A stretch of 64,000 nt of DNA, from NCBI RefSeq assembly GCF_000236865.1, contig NZ_HE611014.1, positions 693,937 to 757,936 on the forward strand. The letters are read 5' to 3'. The notes under the pieces are model-generated. The model had not been told where the DNA came from and made no database searches. It saw only the letters and a program-made list of their open reading frames with translations. Each line of letters opens with the position of its first letter. Position 1 is the first letter of the stretch. Source of the stretch: Senegalimassilia anaerobia JC110. GTDB lineage: Bacteria > Actinomycetota > Coriobacteriia > Coriobacteriales > Eggerthellaceae. Below, piece by piece: positions 1 to 9,110 of this stretch. The position numbers and the translations under genes are program-made.

Positions 1-1
1 C

Positions 2-1048
2 CGCGCCGCGGGGTCGAAGGGCGCCGCCTCCGCGATCGCGGGCGCGGTCTCGGGCGCCGCGCCCGCCCTGCTCGGGGCGGTGGCCGGCATCGTGGCCTTC
101 GTCGCCTGCGCGCTCGCCGTCGCGCAGCTGCTGAGCGCGCTGTTCGGCTTCTGGGACGACGCGGCCTCCAAGCGGGGCCTCGAGGGGCTGCCGCCCTACA
201 TCACCTACGAGATGGTCGAGGCGGCGCTCGAGTGCCAGGAGGAGTACGGGCACCCGGCGGGCTGCACCATAGCGCAGATCATCCAGGAGTCCGGCCAGGG
301 CGACCGCATGAGCCAGCTCGCAGAACGCGACCACAACCTCTTCGGCATGAAGTGGTGGTCGGGCTACGCGGGCTGCCCCGAGGTGGCCGGCAAGGCGAAC
401 TGGGCCACCAGCGAGGAGTACGTGCCCGGCGAGCACACCCAGATCACGGCGAGCTTCATCCGCTTCACCGGCGACGCCGAGTGCATCCGCTTCCGCAGCA
501 GGGTCTTCCTGCAGGCGGAGCGCTACTCGGGCAACGCCCTCATCCGCGAGGCGGTCGAGAGGCGCGACTCGGACAGGATGGCCGAGGGGCTCAAGGACGC
601 CGGCTGGGCGACCGACTCGTCCTACGTCGAGTCCCTGAAGTCGATCATGGCGCAATGGGGCCTCTACAGGTTCGACTCCATGACGGTCGAGGACCTGAAG
701 GACGCATCCGCGAGCGGGAACGCGATCGTCGAGGCGGCGTACAGCCAGCTCGGCGTGCCCTACGTGTGGGGAGGCTCGACCCCCGGCAAGGCGCTCGACT
801 GCAGCGGACTCACGCAATACTGCTACGCGCAGGCGGGCATCCGCATAAGCCACTACACGGGTTCCCAGTACGAGGAGCTCAGGCGCATACCGCTCTCGGA
901 GGCGAAGCCCGGCGACATCCTCTACCGCTCGGGCCACGTGGCCATCTACATCGGCGACGACAGGTACATACACGAGCCGCGAACGGGCGACGTGTGCCGC
1001 ATAGCGAGCGGCATCGGCAGCTTCAGCTGCGCGCTCACCGCGAGATAG
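2..1048 (+). CDS. ICE cell-wall hydrolase, NlpC/P60 (5' end outside window)
   Basis: Peptidoglycan hydrolase of a conjugation module; it would open the wall for the mating channel. The frame is open from base 2, so the gene starts upstream of the window; GTG 80 is only an internal possibility. An Ala-rich hydrophobic segment is followed by a glucosaminidase-like region (about residues 60-205 counted from 80, with the E of IIQESGQGD and NLFGMKWW), then an NlpC/P60 domain with Cys in LDCSGLTQ, His in GHVAIYIG and a third polar residue near YIHEPR. Domain order and neighbours match CD1108-type proteins of Tn1549-like elements (family knowledge). It is followed 9 bases later by a secreted protein gene, so probably the same operon. 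Exact glycosidase specificity is unsure. Confidence 0.8.
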   Translation, partial: RAAGSKGAASAIAGAVSGAAPALLGAVAGIVAFVACALAVAQLLSALFGFWDDAASKRGLEGLPPYITYEMVEAALECQEEYGHPAGCTIAQIIQESGQGDRMSQLAERDHNLFGMKWWSGYAGCPEVAGKANWATSEEYVPGEHTQITASFIRFTGDAECIRFRSRVFLQAERYSGNALIREAVERRDSDRMAEGLKDAGWATDSSYVESLKSIMAQWGLYRFDSMTVEDLKDASASGNAIVEAAYSQLGVPYVWGGSTPGKALDCSGLTQYCYAQAGIRISHYTGSQYEELRRIPLSEAKPGDILYRSGHVAIYIGDDRYIHEPRTGDVCRIASGIGSFSCALTAR

Positions 1049-1057
1049 GAGAAACCA

Positions 1058-1777
1058 ATGCAGGGAAAGTCAAGGGTCATGGCCGCCGTCGCGGCAAGCG
1101 CGCTCACCGTGGCGCTCGGCGCGGGCGCGGCGCGCTGCGCCATCGCCCCGCAGGAAGGCGCGCAGGATAGTCCACAGGAGCAAGAGCAGCCCGCGGCTGC
1201 AGGCGCCGACGCGGCAACCGGGAAGGCCACCTCGGGCGCCGAGGCGCTCTGGAACACCGCATGGACGGGCGCCGACGACCCGACAGCCACGCTGCGGATC
1301 GTCGAGGGCGCCATGGTGGAGAGCGCGGGCGGCACCGAGCGCGCCTGGTTCTTCTCGGCCGAGGAGCCCTCCGAGGCCGGCGGCGTGCTCAGCATACCCA
1401 TCGAGGTCAAGGGAACCGGCGACAAGGCGGGAGGCCTGTCGCTCATCCAGGTCTCGGGCGACGGGGGCGCCCGCACCCTGGCATGCGACCTCCTGACGCA
1501 GGCCTACGCGCCCCAGAAGGCGCAAGTCGGAGCGTTCTCCGTGACCGGCGCCGACGACCGCCTCTCCGAGGCGCTTGGCGCAGACGTCGCCGCCATCGAG
1601 GACGTCGTCGCCAGGAAGGCGGCGGAGGTGTCCCCGCAGGCGACGGGAGCCACCTGGGACAAGGAGGTGTGGCTCGACTACGCCGGAAACGTCGCGTCGA
1701 CGACCTTCACGCTCGACGACCCCGCCTCGACGGTGGTCACCGTGGTCTCGCGCGGCGGCTCGCTGGAGGCGATGTAG
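1058..1777 (+). CDS. Secreted conjugation-module protein, unknown function
   Basis: 239 residues. The start ATG follows AGGAGAAACC closely. An N-terminal signal peptide (basic MQGKSR, then an Ala/Val-rich core to about residue 27) is followed by a Gln/Ala/Glu-rich linker and a soluble domain of about 180 residues with no motif I recognise. It lies between the wall hydrolase and the VirB6-like channel gene, with 2 bases to the latter, so co-expression and a role at the cell surface in DNA transfer are inferred. Codon use matches its GC-rich neighbours. Confidence 0.7.
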   Translation: MQGKSRVMAAVAASALTVALGAGAARCAIAPQEGAQDSPQEQEQPAAAGADAATGKATSGAEALWNTAWTGADDPTATLRIVEGAMVESAGGTERAWFFSAEEPSEAGGVLSIPIEVKGTGDKAGGLSLIQVSGDGGARTLACDLLTQAYAPQKAQVGAFSVTGADDRLSEALGADVAAIEDVVARKAAEVSPQATGATWDKEVWLDYAGNVASTTFTLDDPASTVVTVVSRGGSLEAM

Positions 1778-1779
1778 CC

Positions 1780-2781
1780 GTGCGGGCGCTTGAATCGCAA
1801 CGCCGAAGGGCGTTCGCCATCTCCGCCGCGACGGCATTCGCCCTCTGCGCGCTCCTGCTCGTCCCCGCGCAGCCGGCATACGCCGACATAGCCGGGGACG
1901 TCAACGAGTGGCTGTGCGGCCTTCTGCGCGACTGCTGCAACTGGATGTTCAAGGCGCAAACGGGCGTGCTCGGGTCGATCGGCGCGAACGGGATCCTCTC
2001 GGCCGACTTCGCGCACATGCTCACGAGCTCGAGCGACCTGACCATGCACGACGTCGCCAGGGGCGTATGGCAGGCTGCCATCCTGCCGATCGGGTGCGGG
2101 GTGCTCGGCCTGGTCTTCACTCTGAAGCTCATCGAGATCTCCCAGCGCATGGACGGCAGCCAGAGCCTTCCCGGCGTCAAGGAGGTCGTTTTCCTCCTCG
2201 TGTTCTTCGCCGTGTTCCTGTTCCTCATACAGAACAGCTTCGACCTGATGGCGTCGATCTACGAGGTCTGCGGGCTCGCCATCGACCGAGTCGAGGCGCT
2301 CTTCGGCGCCGGAGGCGCGCTCGACCTGCCCGAGGTGTCCGTCGTCACCACCGACGACGACATCCCGTCGCTCATCGCCATGCTCGTCGTGAGCCTCATC
2401 AGCTGGGTCGTGGTGCTGGCGGCCTACGTCGTCGCCCTCGTGGTCTGCTGGGCCCGCGCGCTCCAGCTCTACATCATGGCCGCGTTCGCCCCGATCCCGC
2501 TGGCGTTCCTCGGCATGGACGCCACGCGCCAGATAGGCCTCGGCTACCTGAAGAGCTTCGGGGCGGTCTGCATCGCCGGCGTCATCATCCTCGTGCTGCT
2601 CATATCGTTCCCGCTCGTGCTCGGCGGGCTCACCGGGGCGAACCCCGGGACGGGCACCCCGGCCGACGCGGTCGCAAACGGGCTCACCTACGCGCTGCAG
2701 TACCTGGCCATGTGCGCGCTGCTCATCCTGGCCCTCGTGAAAAGCGGCTCCTGGGCGCGCGACATCGTGAGCGGCTTCTAG
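1780..2781 (+). CDS. VirB6/TrbL-like conjugal transfer membrane protein
   Basis: 333 residues from GTG 1780, two bases after the preceding stop; an apparent longer reading from 1261 only shadows the upstream gene. It has an N-terminal signal-like segment ending near AYADIAGD, a Cys-rich stretch (LCGLLRDCCNW), then five or six hydrophobic helices including a long LVVSLISWVVVLAAYVVALV segment and a conserved-looking APIPLAFLGMD loop. This is the pattern of the VirB6/TrbL channel proteins (CD1112 type) of Gram-positive ICEs, which form the inner-membrane part of the type IV secretion channel. Function rests on topology and context rather than a catalytic motif. Confidence 0.8.
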   Translation: MRALESQRRRAFAISAATAFALCALLLVPAQPAYADIAGDVNEWLCGLLRDCCNWMFKAQTGVLGSIGANGILSADFAHMLTSSSDLTMHDVARGVWQAAILPIGCGVLGLVFTLKLIEISQRMDGSQSLPGVKEVVFLLVFFAVFLFLIQNSFDLMASIYEVCGLAIDRVEALFGAGGALDLPEVSVVTTDDDIPSLIAMLVVSLISWVVVLAAYVVALVVCWARALQLYIMAAFAPIPLAFLGMDATRQIGLGYLKSFGAVCIAGVIILVLLISFPLVLGGLTGANPGTGTPADAVANGLTYALQYLAMCALLILALVKSGSWARDIVSGF

Positions 2782-2890
2782 CGGAAAAGCGAGGAAGGGG
2801 GCGGTCGCCATGAGATAGGGGCGCCGCGCCGGGGCACGCGTCCCGGCGGATGAAGACAAGGACCGATTGAAAACGAAAAGGAGGAAAGAC

Positions 2891-3349
2891 ATGGAAGAGA
2901 GGAAGAACGTGTACCTCTCGCTGCACAAGAGCTTCGTGCGCGAGGGCATCGAGTACACCGACCGCGCGACCGGCGAGGCCAGGACCTTCAACTCGGCGAC
3001 CCTTCCCAAGGGCACCGTCGTCGACGGCGTGGACGTGGGAGGCTACGAGTTCAGCCCCATGTTCGTTAACGAGAGCCGCTTCAAGGGGGCCGACTTCCGA
3101 GACATACCGCTGCTCGCGAACCGCGAGGTGTGGCTGAGGAAGACGGTGATGGGCCCGGACGGCCAGCCCGAGCTCGACGAGGGCGGCCGCGCGGTCAAGG
3201 ACACCGTGAAGGTCATGCCGGCGCAGCTCAAGGAGGCCGTTGACGCAGGGCGCTCGCGCTACCTCGCGGAGCGCGCCGAGCACGCCCGCCAGGCGAGCCG
3301 CGCCGCCGAGCACGAGGCGCCCCGCGCACAGCGAAGCGTCGAGAGATAG
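2891..3349 (+). CDS. Conjugation-module protein of unknown function
   Basis: 152 residues starting MEERKNVYLS; this ATG has GAGGAAAG just upstream and is preferred to an in-frame ATG at 2867. No signal peptide or membrane segment. The first two thirds look like a compact beta-rich domain (TFNSATLPKGT, YEFSPMF, VWLRKTV), ending in a charged Arg/Ala/Glu helix. It lies between the VirB6-like gene and the adhesin in the same orientation, so it belongs to the transfer operon. I do not recognise a family. Confidence 0.65.
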   Translation: MEERKNVYLSLHKSFVREGIEYTDRATGEARTFNSATLPKGTVVDGVDVGGYEFSPMFVNESRFKGADFRDIPLLANREVWLRKTVMGPDGQPELDEGGRAVKDTVKVMPAQLKEAVDAGRSRYLAERAEHARQASRAAEHEAPRAQRSVER

Positions 3350-3361
3350 GGAGGCGGAAAG

Positions 3362-6103
3362 ATGAACGCAGCGAAAGACTGCACCCTGCAGGAAAAGCTC
3401 CTCCGATGCGCCATGGCGCTCATCCTGGCGGCGGGGGCGCTGCTCGCCTCCGTGGCGGCCTCGCCCGCCTACGCCGCGCCGAGCACGGTAGACGTGTCCA
3501 TCGGCGGCAAGATCCCCTACGGCGGCTTCGCCACCACGTGGATGAGCGCCGACGGCAACATCGCCTACTGCGCCGAGCCCTCGTCCCCGACGCCCGCGCC
3601 GGGCTCCTACTCGACGAGCCCCGTGCCGAGCGGCGACGTGACAGCGGCGATCTGGTACTCGTTCGGCTCTCCCGGCTTCGACGCGTCGATGTTCCCGGGC
3701 AGCTGGTACGACGGCGGCGGCTGGGACGACGCGAAGTACGCCGCGGCGAGCCATGTGCTCATCGCCTACGCCTACTCTGGGTCCGAGTCGGCTGCCACGC
3801 ACGGCACGAGCGCCGAGTTCGCCTCCTGGGCGAAATCCGAGCTGATCGGCGGGACCTTCGCCAAGATGAAGGCGGGCGCCGGCAAGGTATCCGCCGGGTT
3901 CGAGGCGTTCTGCGTCAGGACCGGCGGCGGCTCCCAGACGCTCGTGAGCTTCAGCTGGTCCACGGGCGGAGTCAAGGTCGCCAAAACGGACTCCGAGGCG
4001 GGCGCGGAGCCCCAGGGCGACGCCTCGCTCGACGGCGCGAGCTTCTCCGTCGTTAACGAGACCGGCCGCTACGTGCTGGTCGGCGGCAAGTACTACGCCG
4101 ACGGCGAGGTATGCGCCACGATCAAGACCGCGCCCGAGGACGGGTCGCACGTCGCCGCGACCGGCGCCGACGCACTTCCCGCAGGCAATTACCGCATCGT
4201 CGAGTCCGGCGCGCCCGAGGGCTACGACGCCAGCGACGCCTCCGTCACGTTCACCGTGAAGGCCGACGAGGTGCGCGACCTCACGGGCGACCCCGTGACC
4301 GACGAGGTCTTCCGCGGCGGCGTGCAGGTGACCAAGTCCGACAAGGAGCTGCAGGCGTCCGAGGCGCTCGCGGGCAGCGGCCACAAGGAGGCGCCTGGCG
4401 AGCACCCCGGCCTCGACGGGATCGAGTTCACCGTCACGAACCGCTCGGCGCACAAGGTCCTCGTCGACGGCGAGTGGCGCGAGCCGGGCGAGGCCGTGGC
4501 CACGCTGACCACCGCATGGAACGACGAGGCCGGCGCCTACACCGCGCAGACCGCGGCCGACGCACTGCCGTACGGGACCTACGACGTGCGGGAGACGGCG
4601 ACGAACGGGAGCTACCTGCTGACCGACGGCGAGCCCCGCACCTTCGAGGTCCGCGCCGCTGGCGAGATCGTGAGCGCCTCCGCGGACGGCGCCGCGCTCG
4701 AGTTCCGCGACCAGGTGGTGCGCAACGACCTCGAGCTCTCCAAGAAGAGCGAGGCCGACAACGCCGGCCTCATGGTCCCGTTCGCCATCGAGAACGCGGC
4801 CACCGGCGAGATTCACGTGCTGGTCACGGACCGCAACGGCGACGCGTCGACCGCGAGCAGCTGGAACAGGCACTCGAGGGACACCAACGCCAACGACGCC
4901 CTGCTCGGCCATGAGGGCCCGATCGAGCCCGCCGACATGGACCCGAAGGCCGGCATCTGGTTCTCGCTCGGCGAGGACGGCTCCTCGGCGCCGGTCGACG
5001 ACTCGCTGGCGGCACTGCCGTACGGCGCCTACACCATGACCGAGCTGCGCTGCGAGGCCAACGAGGGCCTCGAGCTCATCACCAGGAGCTTCTGGATCGA
5101 GCGCGACTCGACGGTCGCGAAGGCCGTGTGGATGGGCCTCGACGACCAGGAGGGCCCGCGCATCTCCACCACGGCAAAGGACGGGGCGGATGGCGACAAG
5201 GACGTCTCGGCCGACGCCGAGGCCAAGGTCGTCGACGCGGTGGCCTACGAGGGGCTGAAGGCCGGCGAGGCGTACGAGCTCTCGGCAACCCTCGTCGACA
5301 AGGCGACCGGCGAGCCCGTGGCCGACGCCTCGGGCAAGCCCGTGGAGGCCAAGGCCCAGTTCGAGCCCGCGCTCTCGACCGGCAGCCATGACGTCGAGAT
5401 CTCCTTCGACGCGAGCCTGCTCGGCGGCCGCGACCTGGTCGTGTTCGAGAGCCTTCGCAAGGACGGTGCCGAGGTGGCGTCGCATGCGGACCTCTCCGAC
5501 GAGGGACAGACCGTCCACGTCGCCGTCGAGGTGGGCACCCAGGCGGCGGACGCCGCCGACGGCGACCAGGTAATCGAGGCCGGCAAGGCCAAGGTCGTCG
5601 ACACGGTGGCCTACAAGGGCCTCGTCCCCGGCAAGACATACATCGCCGTGGGCACGCTCATGGACAAGGGCACCGGAGAGCCGTTCCTCGACAAGGACGG
5701 CAACGAGGTGACCGCGCGCACGCCCTTCGAGCCCGAGGCGCCCTCCGGCACCGTCGAGGTGACCTTCGAGTTCGACACCGAGGGCCTGGCCGAGGGAGAC
5801 GAGCTCGTCGTCTTCGAGAAGGTCCTGGACTCCGCCGGCAACGTCGTCGCGACCCACGAGGACATCGACTCCGCCGAGCAGAGCGTCGTCGTGGACAACC
5901 CCGACACGCCCGAGGTCCCCGAGGAGCCCTACGCCAAGACCGGGGCCGACGCCCCCGACGGCACCGGCTACGCCGTGGCCGCGGGCATCGCTCTGGCAGC
6001 TGCGGCGGGCGCGGGCGGAGCGCTCGCGTACCGCAAGCGCAAGACGGCCGGCGCAAGCAAGGACGCGGCAGCCGAAGAGCCTGCCGAAGAGCCGGAAGAG
6101 TAG
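3362..6103 (+). CDS. Cell-wall-anchored adhesin with SpaA-type and VaFE repeats
   Basis: 913-residue surface protein, probably a contact adhesin for mating. A signal peptide (to about residue 39, SPAYAAPS) is followed by a thioester-domain-like region around Cys70 (AYCAEP), three SpaA/Cna-B type prealbumin folds (about 205-325, 325-460, 460-595; e.g. LDGASFSV, LDGIEFTV) and two VaFE/T-Q ester type repeats (about 600-850; KVVDAVAYEGL and KVVDTVAYKGL). The C terminus has YAKTG at residue 857, a hydrophobic helix, RKRK, and an unusual 15-20 residue Glu/Ala tail. The sorting motif departs from LPXTG. The class B sortase gene follows directly and is the likely anchoring enzyme. The start has AGGGAGGCGG upstream. 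Confidence 0.9.
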   Translation: MNAAKDCTLQEKLLRCAMALILAAGALLASVAASPAYAAPSTVDVSIGGKIPYGGFATTWMSADGNIAYCAEPSSPTPAPGSYSTSPVPSGDVTAAIWYSFGSPGFDASMFPGSWYDGGGWDDAKYAAASHVLIAYAYSGSESAATHGTSAEFASWAKSELIGGTFAKMKAGAGKVSAGFEAFCVRTGGGSQTLVSFSWSTGGVKVAKTDSEAGAEPQGDASLDGASFSVVNETGRYVLVGGKYYADGEVCATIKTAPEDGSHVAATGADALPAGNYRIVESGAPEGYDASDASVTFTVKADEVRDLTGDPVTDEVFRGGVQVTKSDKELQASEALAGSGHKEAPGEHPGLDGIEFTVTNRSAHKVLVDGEWREPGEAVATLTTAWNDEAGAYTAQTAADALPYGTYDVRETATNGSYLLTDGEPRTFEVRAAGEIVSASADGAALEFRDQVVRNDLELSKKSEADNAGLMVPFAIENAATGEIHVLVTDRNGDASTASSWNRHSRDTNANDALLGHEGPIEPADMDPKAGIWFSLGEDGSSAPVDDSLAALPYGAYTMTELRCEANEGLELITRSFWIERDSTVAKAVWMGLDDQEGPRISTTAKDGADGDKDVSADAEAKVVDAVAYEGLKAGEAYELSATLVDKATGEPVADASGKPVEAKAQFEPALSTGSHDVEISFDASLLGGRDLVVFESLRKDGAEVASHADLSDEGQTVHVAVEVGTQAADAADGDQVIEAGKAKVVDTVAYKGLVPGKTYIAVGTLMDKGTGEPFLDKDGNEVTARTPFEPEAPSGTVEVTFEFDTEGLAEGDELVVFEKVLDSAGNVVATHEDIDSAEQSVVVDNPDTPEVPEEPYAKTGADAPDGTGYAVAAGIALAAAAGAGGALAYRKRKTAGASKDAAAEEPAEEPEE

Positions 6104-6127
6104 CGGCGCCGCATCGATACCGAGCCG

Positions 6128-6155
6128 GAGGCCCTGGGCGCCCGCCCGGGGCCTC
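6128..6155 (+). other. Hairpin between adhesin and sortase genes
   Basis: GAGGCCC pairs with GGGCCTC, and the inner TGGGCG/CGCCCG extends the stem. No T-run follows, so it may limit read-through or protect the adhesin mRNA end rather than terminate. Confidence 0.4.
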
Positions 6156-6175
6156 CCCTGCGAACGGGGGAGGAC

Positions 6176-6907
6176 ATGAACAAAGGGAAAGCCGCCACGG
6201 CGCTCGCCGTCGCCGTGGCGTTGCTGGCGCTGGCGGCGCTCGCCGTCCTGCCGCAGCCCGAGAGGAACCCGTACGGGGTGCACGAGGTACCCGCAACGGA
6301 AGAGGACGCGACTATGGAGGTGAAAGAGACGGGAGGCGGAATCGACTGGGACGCCCTTCCCGCCTCCGTCGTCGCATGGGTGCGAGTGCCAGGCACGACC
6401 GTCGACTACCCGATCATCCAGGGCCGGCAGGAATCGCCCGACTTCTACCTCACGCACGACGTCGGCGGCGAAAGATCCGCATGGGGCGCTCCCTACATCG
6501 ACGCCGGGTGCGCGCAGGGCGCCGAGAGCCCGCTCGTCATCGTCTACGGGCACCACATGTCCGACGGCACCATGTTCGCGCCGCTCGCGCAGTACTCGTC
6601 GCGCGGTTTCGCCGAGGGGCACCGCACCATCCGGGTCTACACCCGCGAGAAGGAGATCGAGCTCGAGGTCTTCGCCGTGGACGTGGTCGACGCGAGCTCG
6701 GAGGGCAAGCGGACCGACTTCGCCGACGCGGCCGAGCTCGACGCCTACCTCGGGGACAAATTGTCCCGGTGCGAGGTCGTCCTGGAAGAGCCGTCGGACG
6801 TCGCGCAGGCCTGGGCCTTCGTGACGTGCAGTTACCAGACGAGCAACTCGCGCACCGTCGTCTACGCGAAGGAGGTGGAAGGATGGGATTCGCGCCCTTC
6901 GGAATAG
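6176..6907 (+). CDS. srtB: Class B sortase
   Basis: 243-residue membrane-anchored transpeptidase that would cleave the adhesin's sorting motif and join it to the wall or to another subunit. It has an N-terminal signal anchor (residues 7-25), the class B opening VAWVRVPGTTVDYPIIQG, catalytic His in VYGHHMSDG, catalytic Cys in FVTCSYQTSNSR and catalytic Arg in that last motif. The start ATG 6176 is preceded by GGGGGAGG. It directly follows its presumed substrate gene. A 31-codon gene overlaps its 3' end. Confidence 0.9.
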   Translation: MNKGKAATALAVAVALLALAALAVLPQPERNPYGVHEVPATEEDATMEVKETGGGIDWDALPASVVAWVRVPGTTVDYPIIQGRQESPDFYLTHDVGGERSAWGAPYIDAGCAQGAESPLVIVYGHHMSDGTMFAPLAQYSSRGFAEGHRTIRVYTREKEIELEVFAVDVVDASSEGKRTDFADAAELDAYLGDKLSRCEVVLEEPSDVAQAWAFVTCSYQTSNSRTVVYAKEVEGWDSRPSE

Positions 6908-6978
6908 GGCTCCTCATGGGGCTCCTCACGCTCACTGCCTACGCATGCTGCGCAGTCGGCGACGACGACCGGGACTAG
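6883..6978 (+). CDS. 31-residue membrane microprotein
   Basis: A short reading frame overlapping the end of the sortase gene in another frame. ATG 6883 is preceded by a near-perfect AAGGAGGTGG site, which is the main evidence that it is translated. The product is one hydrophobic helix (GFAPFGIGLLMGLLTLTAY), a CC pair and an acidic end (GDDDRD). It could be a small partner of the sortase or of the transfer channel. No family is recognised. Confidence 0.55.
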   Translation: MGFAPFGIGLLMGLLTLTAYACCAVGDDDRD

Positions 6979-7015
6979 TTGCCGAAAAACGAAATCGCAA
7001 CTGAACCGAACGATC

Positions 7016-7045
7016 AAGCCCCTCGCTCCGTCGGACGAGGGGCTT
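7016..7045 (+). terminator. Hairpin ending the transfer/sortase operon
   Basis: AAGCCCCTCG and CGAGGGGCTT form a perfect 10-bp stem with a 10-base loop, 37 bases after the microprotein stop. It lacks a clear T-run, so it is a weak or factor-assisted terminator. Confidence 0.5.
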
Positions 7046-7153
7046 GCACATGGTGGGATAATGAAGAGCACATGAGACGTGTCGTGCGTGCCGTGTTGCA
7101 TCGGCTGCGCATGAGCGCCTTACACAAGGTTCGTTTACGTCAGGAGATACAGG

Positions 7154-9091
7154 ATGGCGCTCAAATTCGATCTCGGGGAAGCCCTGTCCCAAGCTGCGCA
7201 CGCCGCAGGAGAGGTGGCAAAAGGCGCATCGGCAACTGTCGAGTCCGCCGCCAAAGGCGTCGCGAATGCGGCCGAGGGCGCGGGGAACGCCATCGTCGAT
7301 ACGGCCGCCTCGGCATCCGAAGCCGTCGGAAGCGCCATGTGCTCGGCTGCGGAAGGCGTGTCGAGCGCCGGCGAGCAGATCGCGTCGTCCGATGCGGGCA
7401 AGGCGATCGCAGGGGCTGCGAACGCGGTAGGCGGAATCGCCGTCGGCGCCGCAATGGGTTTGGCCCAGGGGGCGTCGTCCCTTGCATCCGGCGCGGCGTC
7501 GACCGTCGAGGGCGGCATCAACGCCATCAAGGAGAACTCGTTCTCCGCGCGCCTCCGCAAGGCGCGCATCAAGGGGTTCCGTGACGGCATCAAGCAGGGG
7601 GCCTACCTTGCGGGCGAGAAACGTTACAACTTCATCTACGCCTACGTGGCGACGCTCTGCTTCCTGATGCGCTGCGACGGCGATTTCTCCCATGAGGAGC
7701 AGGAGTGGCTCGAGGACGGCCTCGACTACCTCAAGCTGGACGGCGGCCTTCCGGACGACGTGAAGGCGAAGGTGCAGGCAATCGCGGACAACGAGGGCTT
7801 GTCCTTCGACCAAGTCAAGGACTGCCTGGACAACGTGAGCATCGTGTCGCTGGGCTCCATCGCCGAGCAGCTGCAGGTCGCCGCGGCGGCGGACGGCGAG
7901 GTGACGGAGGAAGAGGAGCACGCTTGCAGGCTCTTCGCCGACTACATGGCCGCGAGGGCGGCATGCGTGGCGGTTGACGAGAACTGGGCCGAGCAGGCAG
8001 TCGAGAAATCCGTTCGCGAGTACGGCGAGAGCCTCGAGCGCATTGACCGTGAGTTCAAGGAGCGGACGAGGCTGCAGGACGCCGACGCGGCCTTCGTCGT
8101 CGCCGCGACCATGCTCCAGGTCGCCCGCGTGCTCGTCATCAACTCCCTGACGGAGGTCGAGCGGGCGGGAGCGGGCAACGCCAAGGAGGACGCCCTGCAC
8201 AGCTTCCAGGGCCGCGTTTTCTCGGGCTTCGACGACGGGGCTCCGGCGGAATCGGGCCGCCTGTTCGCCTCCAAGAGCCACATCCTCTCCTCGCGAGGCG
8301 TGCCGTACGACGCGACACGTTACGAGGCTGAGAACCTCAAGATATTCAAGGGGGCGAACCACCGGTTCGCGACCCTCGGCCACGACCCGGTGCTCGGCCT
8401 CGTGTTCGGGACCTCGAACATCATGACGAACAGCATCACCTGCGTGAAGGACGCCAACGTCTTCGGGATCGGCGCGCGGATCCCCGCGACCTACTCGGTC
8501 TCCTACGACGCATTCGGGAAGAACCCGCTGATCGGGGCGCCCACCGGGACCGTGGAGATGCTGGTCGCGGCGGGAAGGCGCATCGTGAGCGAGCCGGATG
8601 CCGCCGCGGCGGCCCTGATCAAGCAGCTGGTCCACATCGGCACCGACCTCTACACGCCGTGCGGGATACAGATCCCGTTCGCCAACCTCGTCCTCGACAA
8701 GGCGCACACCGAGGCCCTCACCAAATACGTCAGCACCGGCGACATATTGAAAGTCGGCATGCAGGCGGGCATGACGGTGCTCATCAACTGGCTGATAGCG
8801 GCGCTCCACGGCTGCTCCCTGATATTCAAGGACGACGGGTCGGACTACTGCACCGAGATGTACCAGGCGCGCACCAAGAAGATCATCCTCATCTCCGACA
8901 CCATCGCGACCTCGAGCAGCATCGTGCAGGCATCGATCACGAAGAACCCCAAGTGTCTCGATCTCGGAGGCGCGGCGGTGCTCGTCTACCGACTGTTCTC
9001 GGATGCTCGCTTCGTCGCCAAGCTCAAAGAGGAGTTCCTCCAATCGGAGCTTGACAAGATCTACGACGAGCGAGCCAAGGGGCTACTCTAG
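7154..9091 (+). CDS. ICE cargo protein with Ala-rich N terminus and TerB-like domain
   Basis: 645 residues, with AGGAGATACAGG before the ATG. Residues 1-130 are an Ala/Gly/Ser amphipathic repeat (AAxxVAxGAxxA pattern, like LEA or apolipoprotein-type helices). Residues about 150-260 look like two TerB-type alpha-helical units, each with an acidic turn (RCDGDFSHEEQEW; AADGEVTEEEEH). Residues about 370-645 form a domain with GHDPVLGLVFGTSNIMT, a helical IKQLVHIGTDLYTPCGIQIPF stretch and a hydrophobic ITKNPKCLDLGGAAVLVYRLF segment. I recall similar C-terminal domains in many uncharacterised bacterial proteins. It stands alone, convergent with the mobilisation operon, as cargo genes often do. Defence or envelope stress is a guess. 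Confidence 0.75.
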   Translation: MALKFDLGEALSQAAHAAGEVAKGASATVESAAKGVANAAEGAGNAIVDTAASASEAVGSAMCSAAEGVSSAGEQIASSDAGKAIAGAANAVGGIAVGAAMGLAQGASSLASGAASTVEGGINAIKENSFSARLRKARIKGFRDGIKQGAYLAGEKRYNFIYAYVATLCFLMRCDGDFSHEEQEWLEDGLDYLKLDGGLPDDVKAKVQAIADNEGLSFDQVKDCLDNVSIVSLGSIAEQLQVAAAADGEVTEEEEHACRLFADYMAARAACVAVDENWAEQAVEKSVREYGESLERIDREFKERTRLQDADAAFVVAATMLQVARVLVINSLTEVERAGAGNAKEDALHSFQGRVFSGFDDGAPAESGRLFASKSHILSSRGVPYDATRYEAENLKIFKGANHRFATLGHDPVLGLVFGTSNIMTNSITCVKDANVFGIGARIPATYSVSYDAFGKNPLIGAPTGTVEMLVAAGRRIVSEPDAAAAALIKQLVHIGTDLYTPCGIQIPFANLVLDKAHTEALTKYVSTGDILKVGMQAGMTVLINWLIAALHGCSLIFKDDGSDYCTEMYQARTKKIILISDTIATSSSIVQASITKNPKCLDLGGAAVLVYRLFSDARFVAKLKEEFLQSELDKIYDERAKGLL

Positions 9092-9110
9092 GCACCAGGT
9101 GCCTTCGTTC

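Noticed and set aside
2723-6622. 1299-codon open frame on the minus strand opposite the adhesin and sortase
   Set aside because: It is an antisense shadow of GC-rich codons; the plus strand carries domains, ribosome sites and a signal peptide, and the minus frame has skewed Ala/Arg/Gly/His composition.
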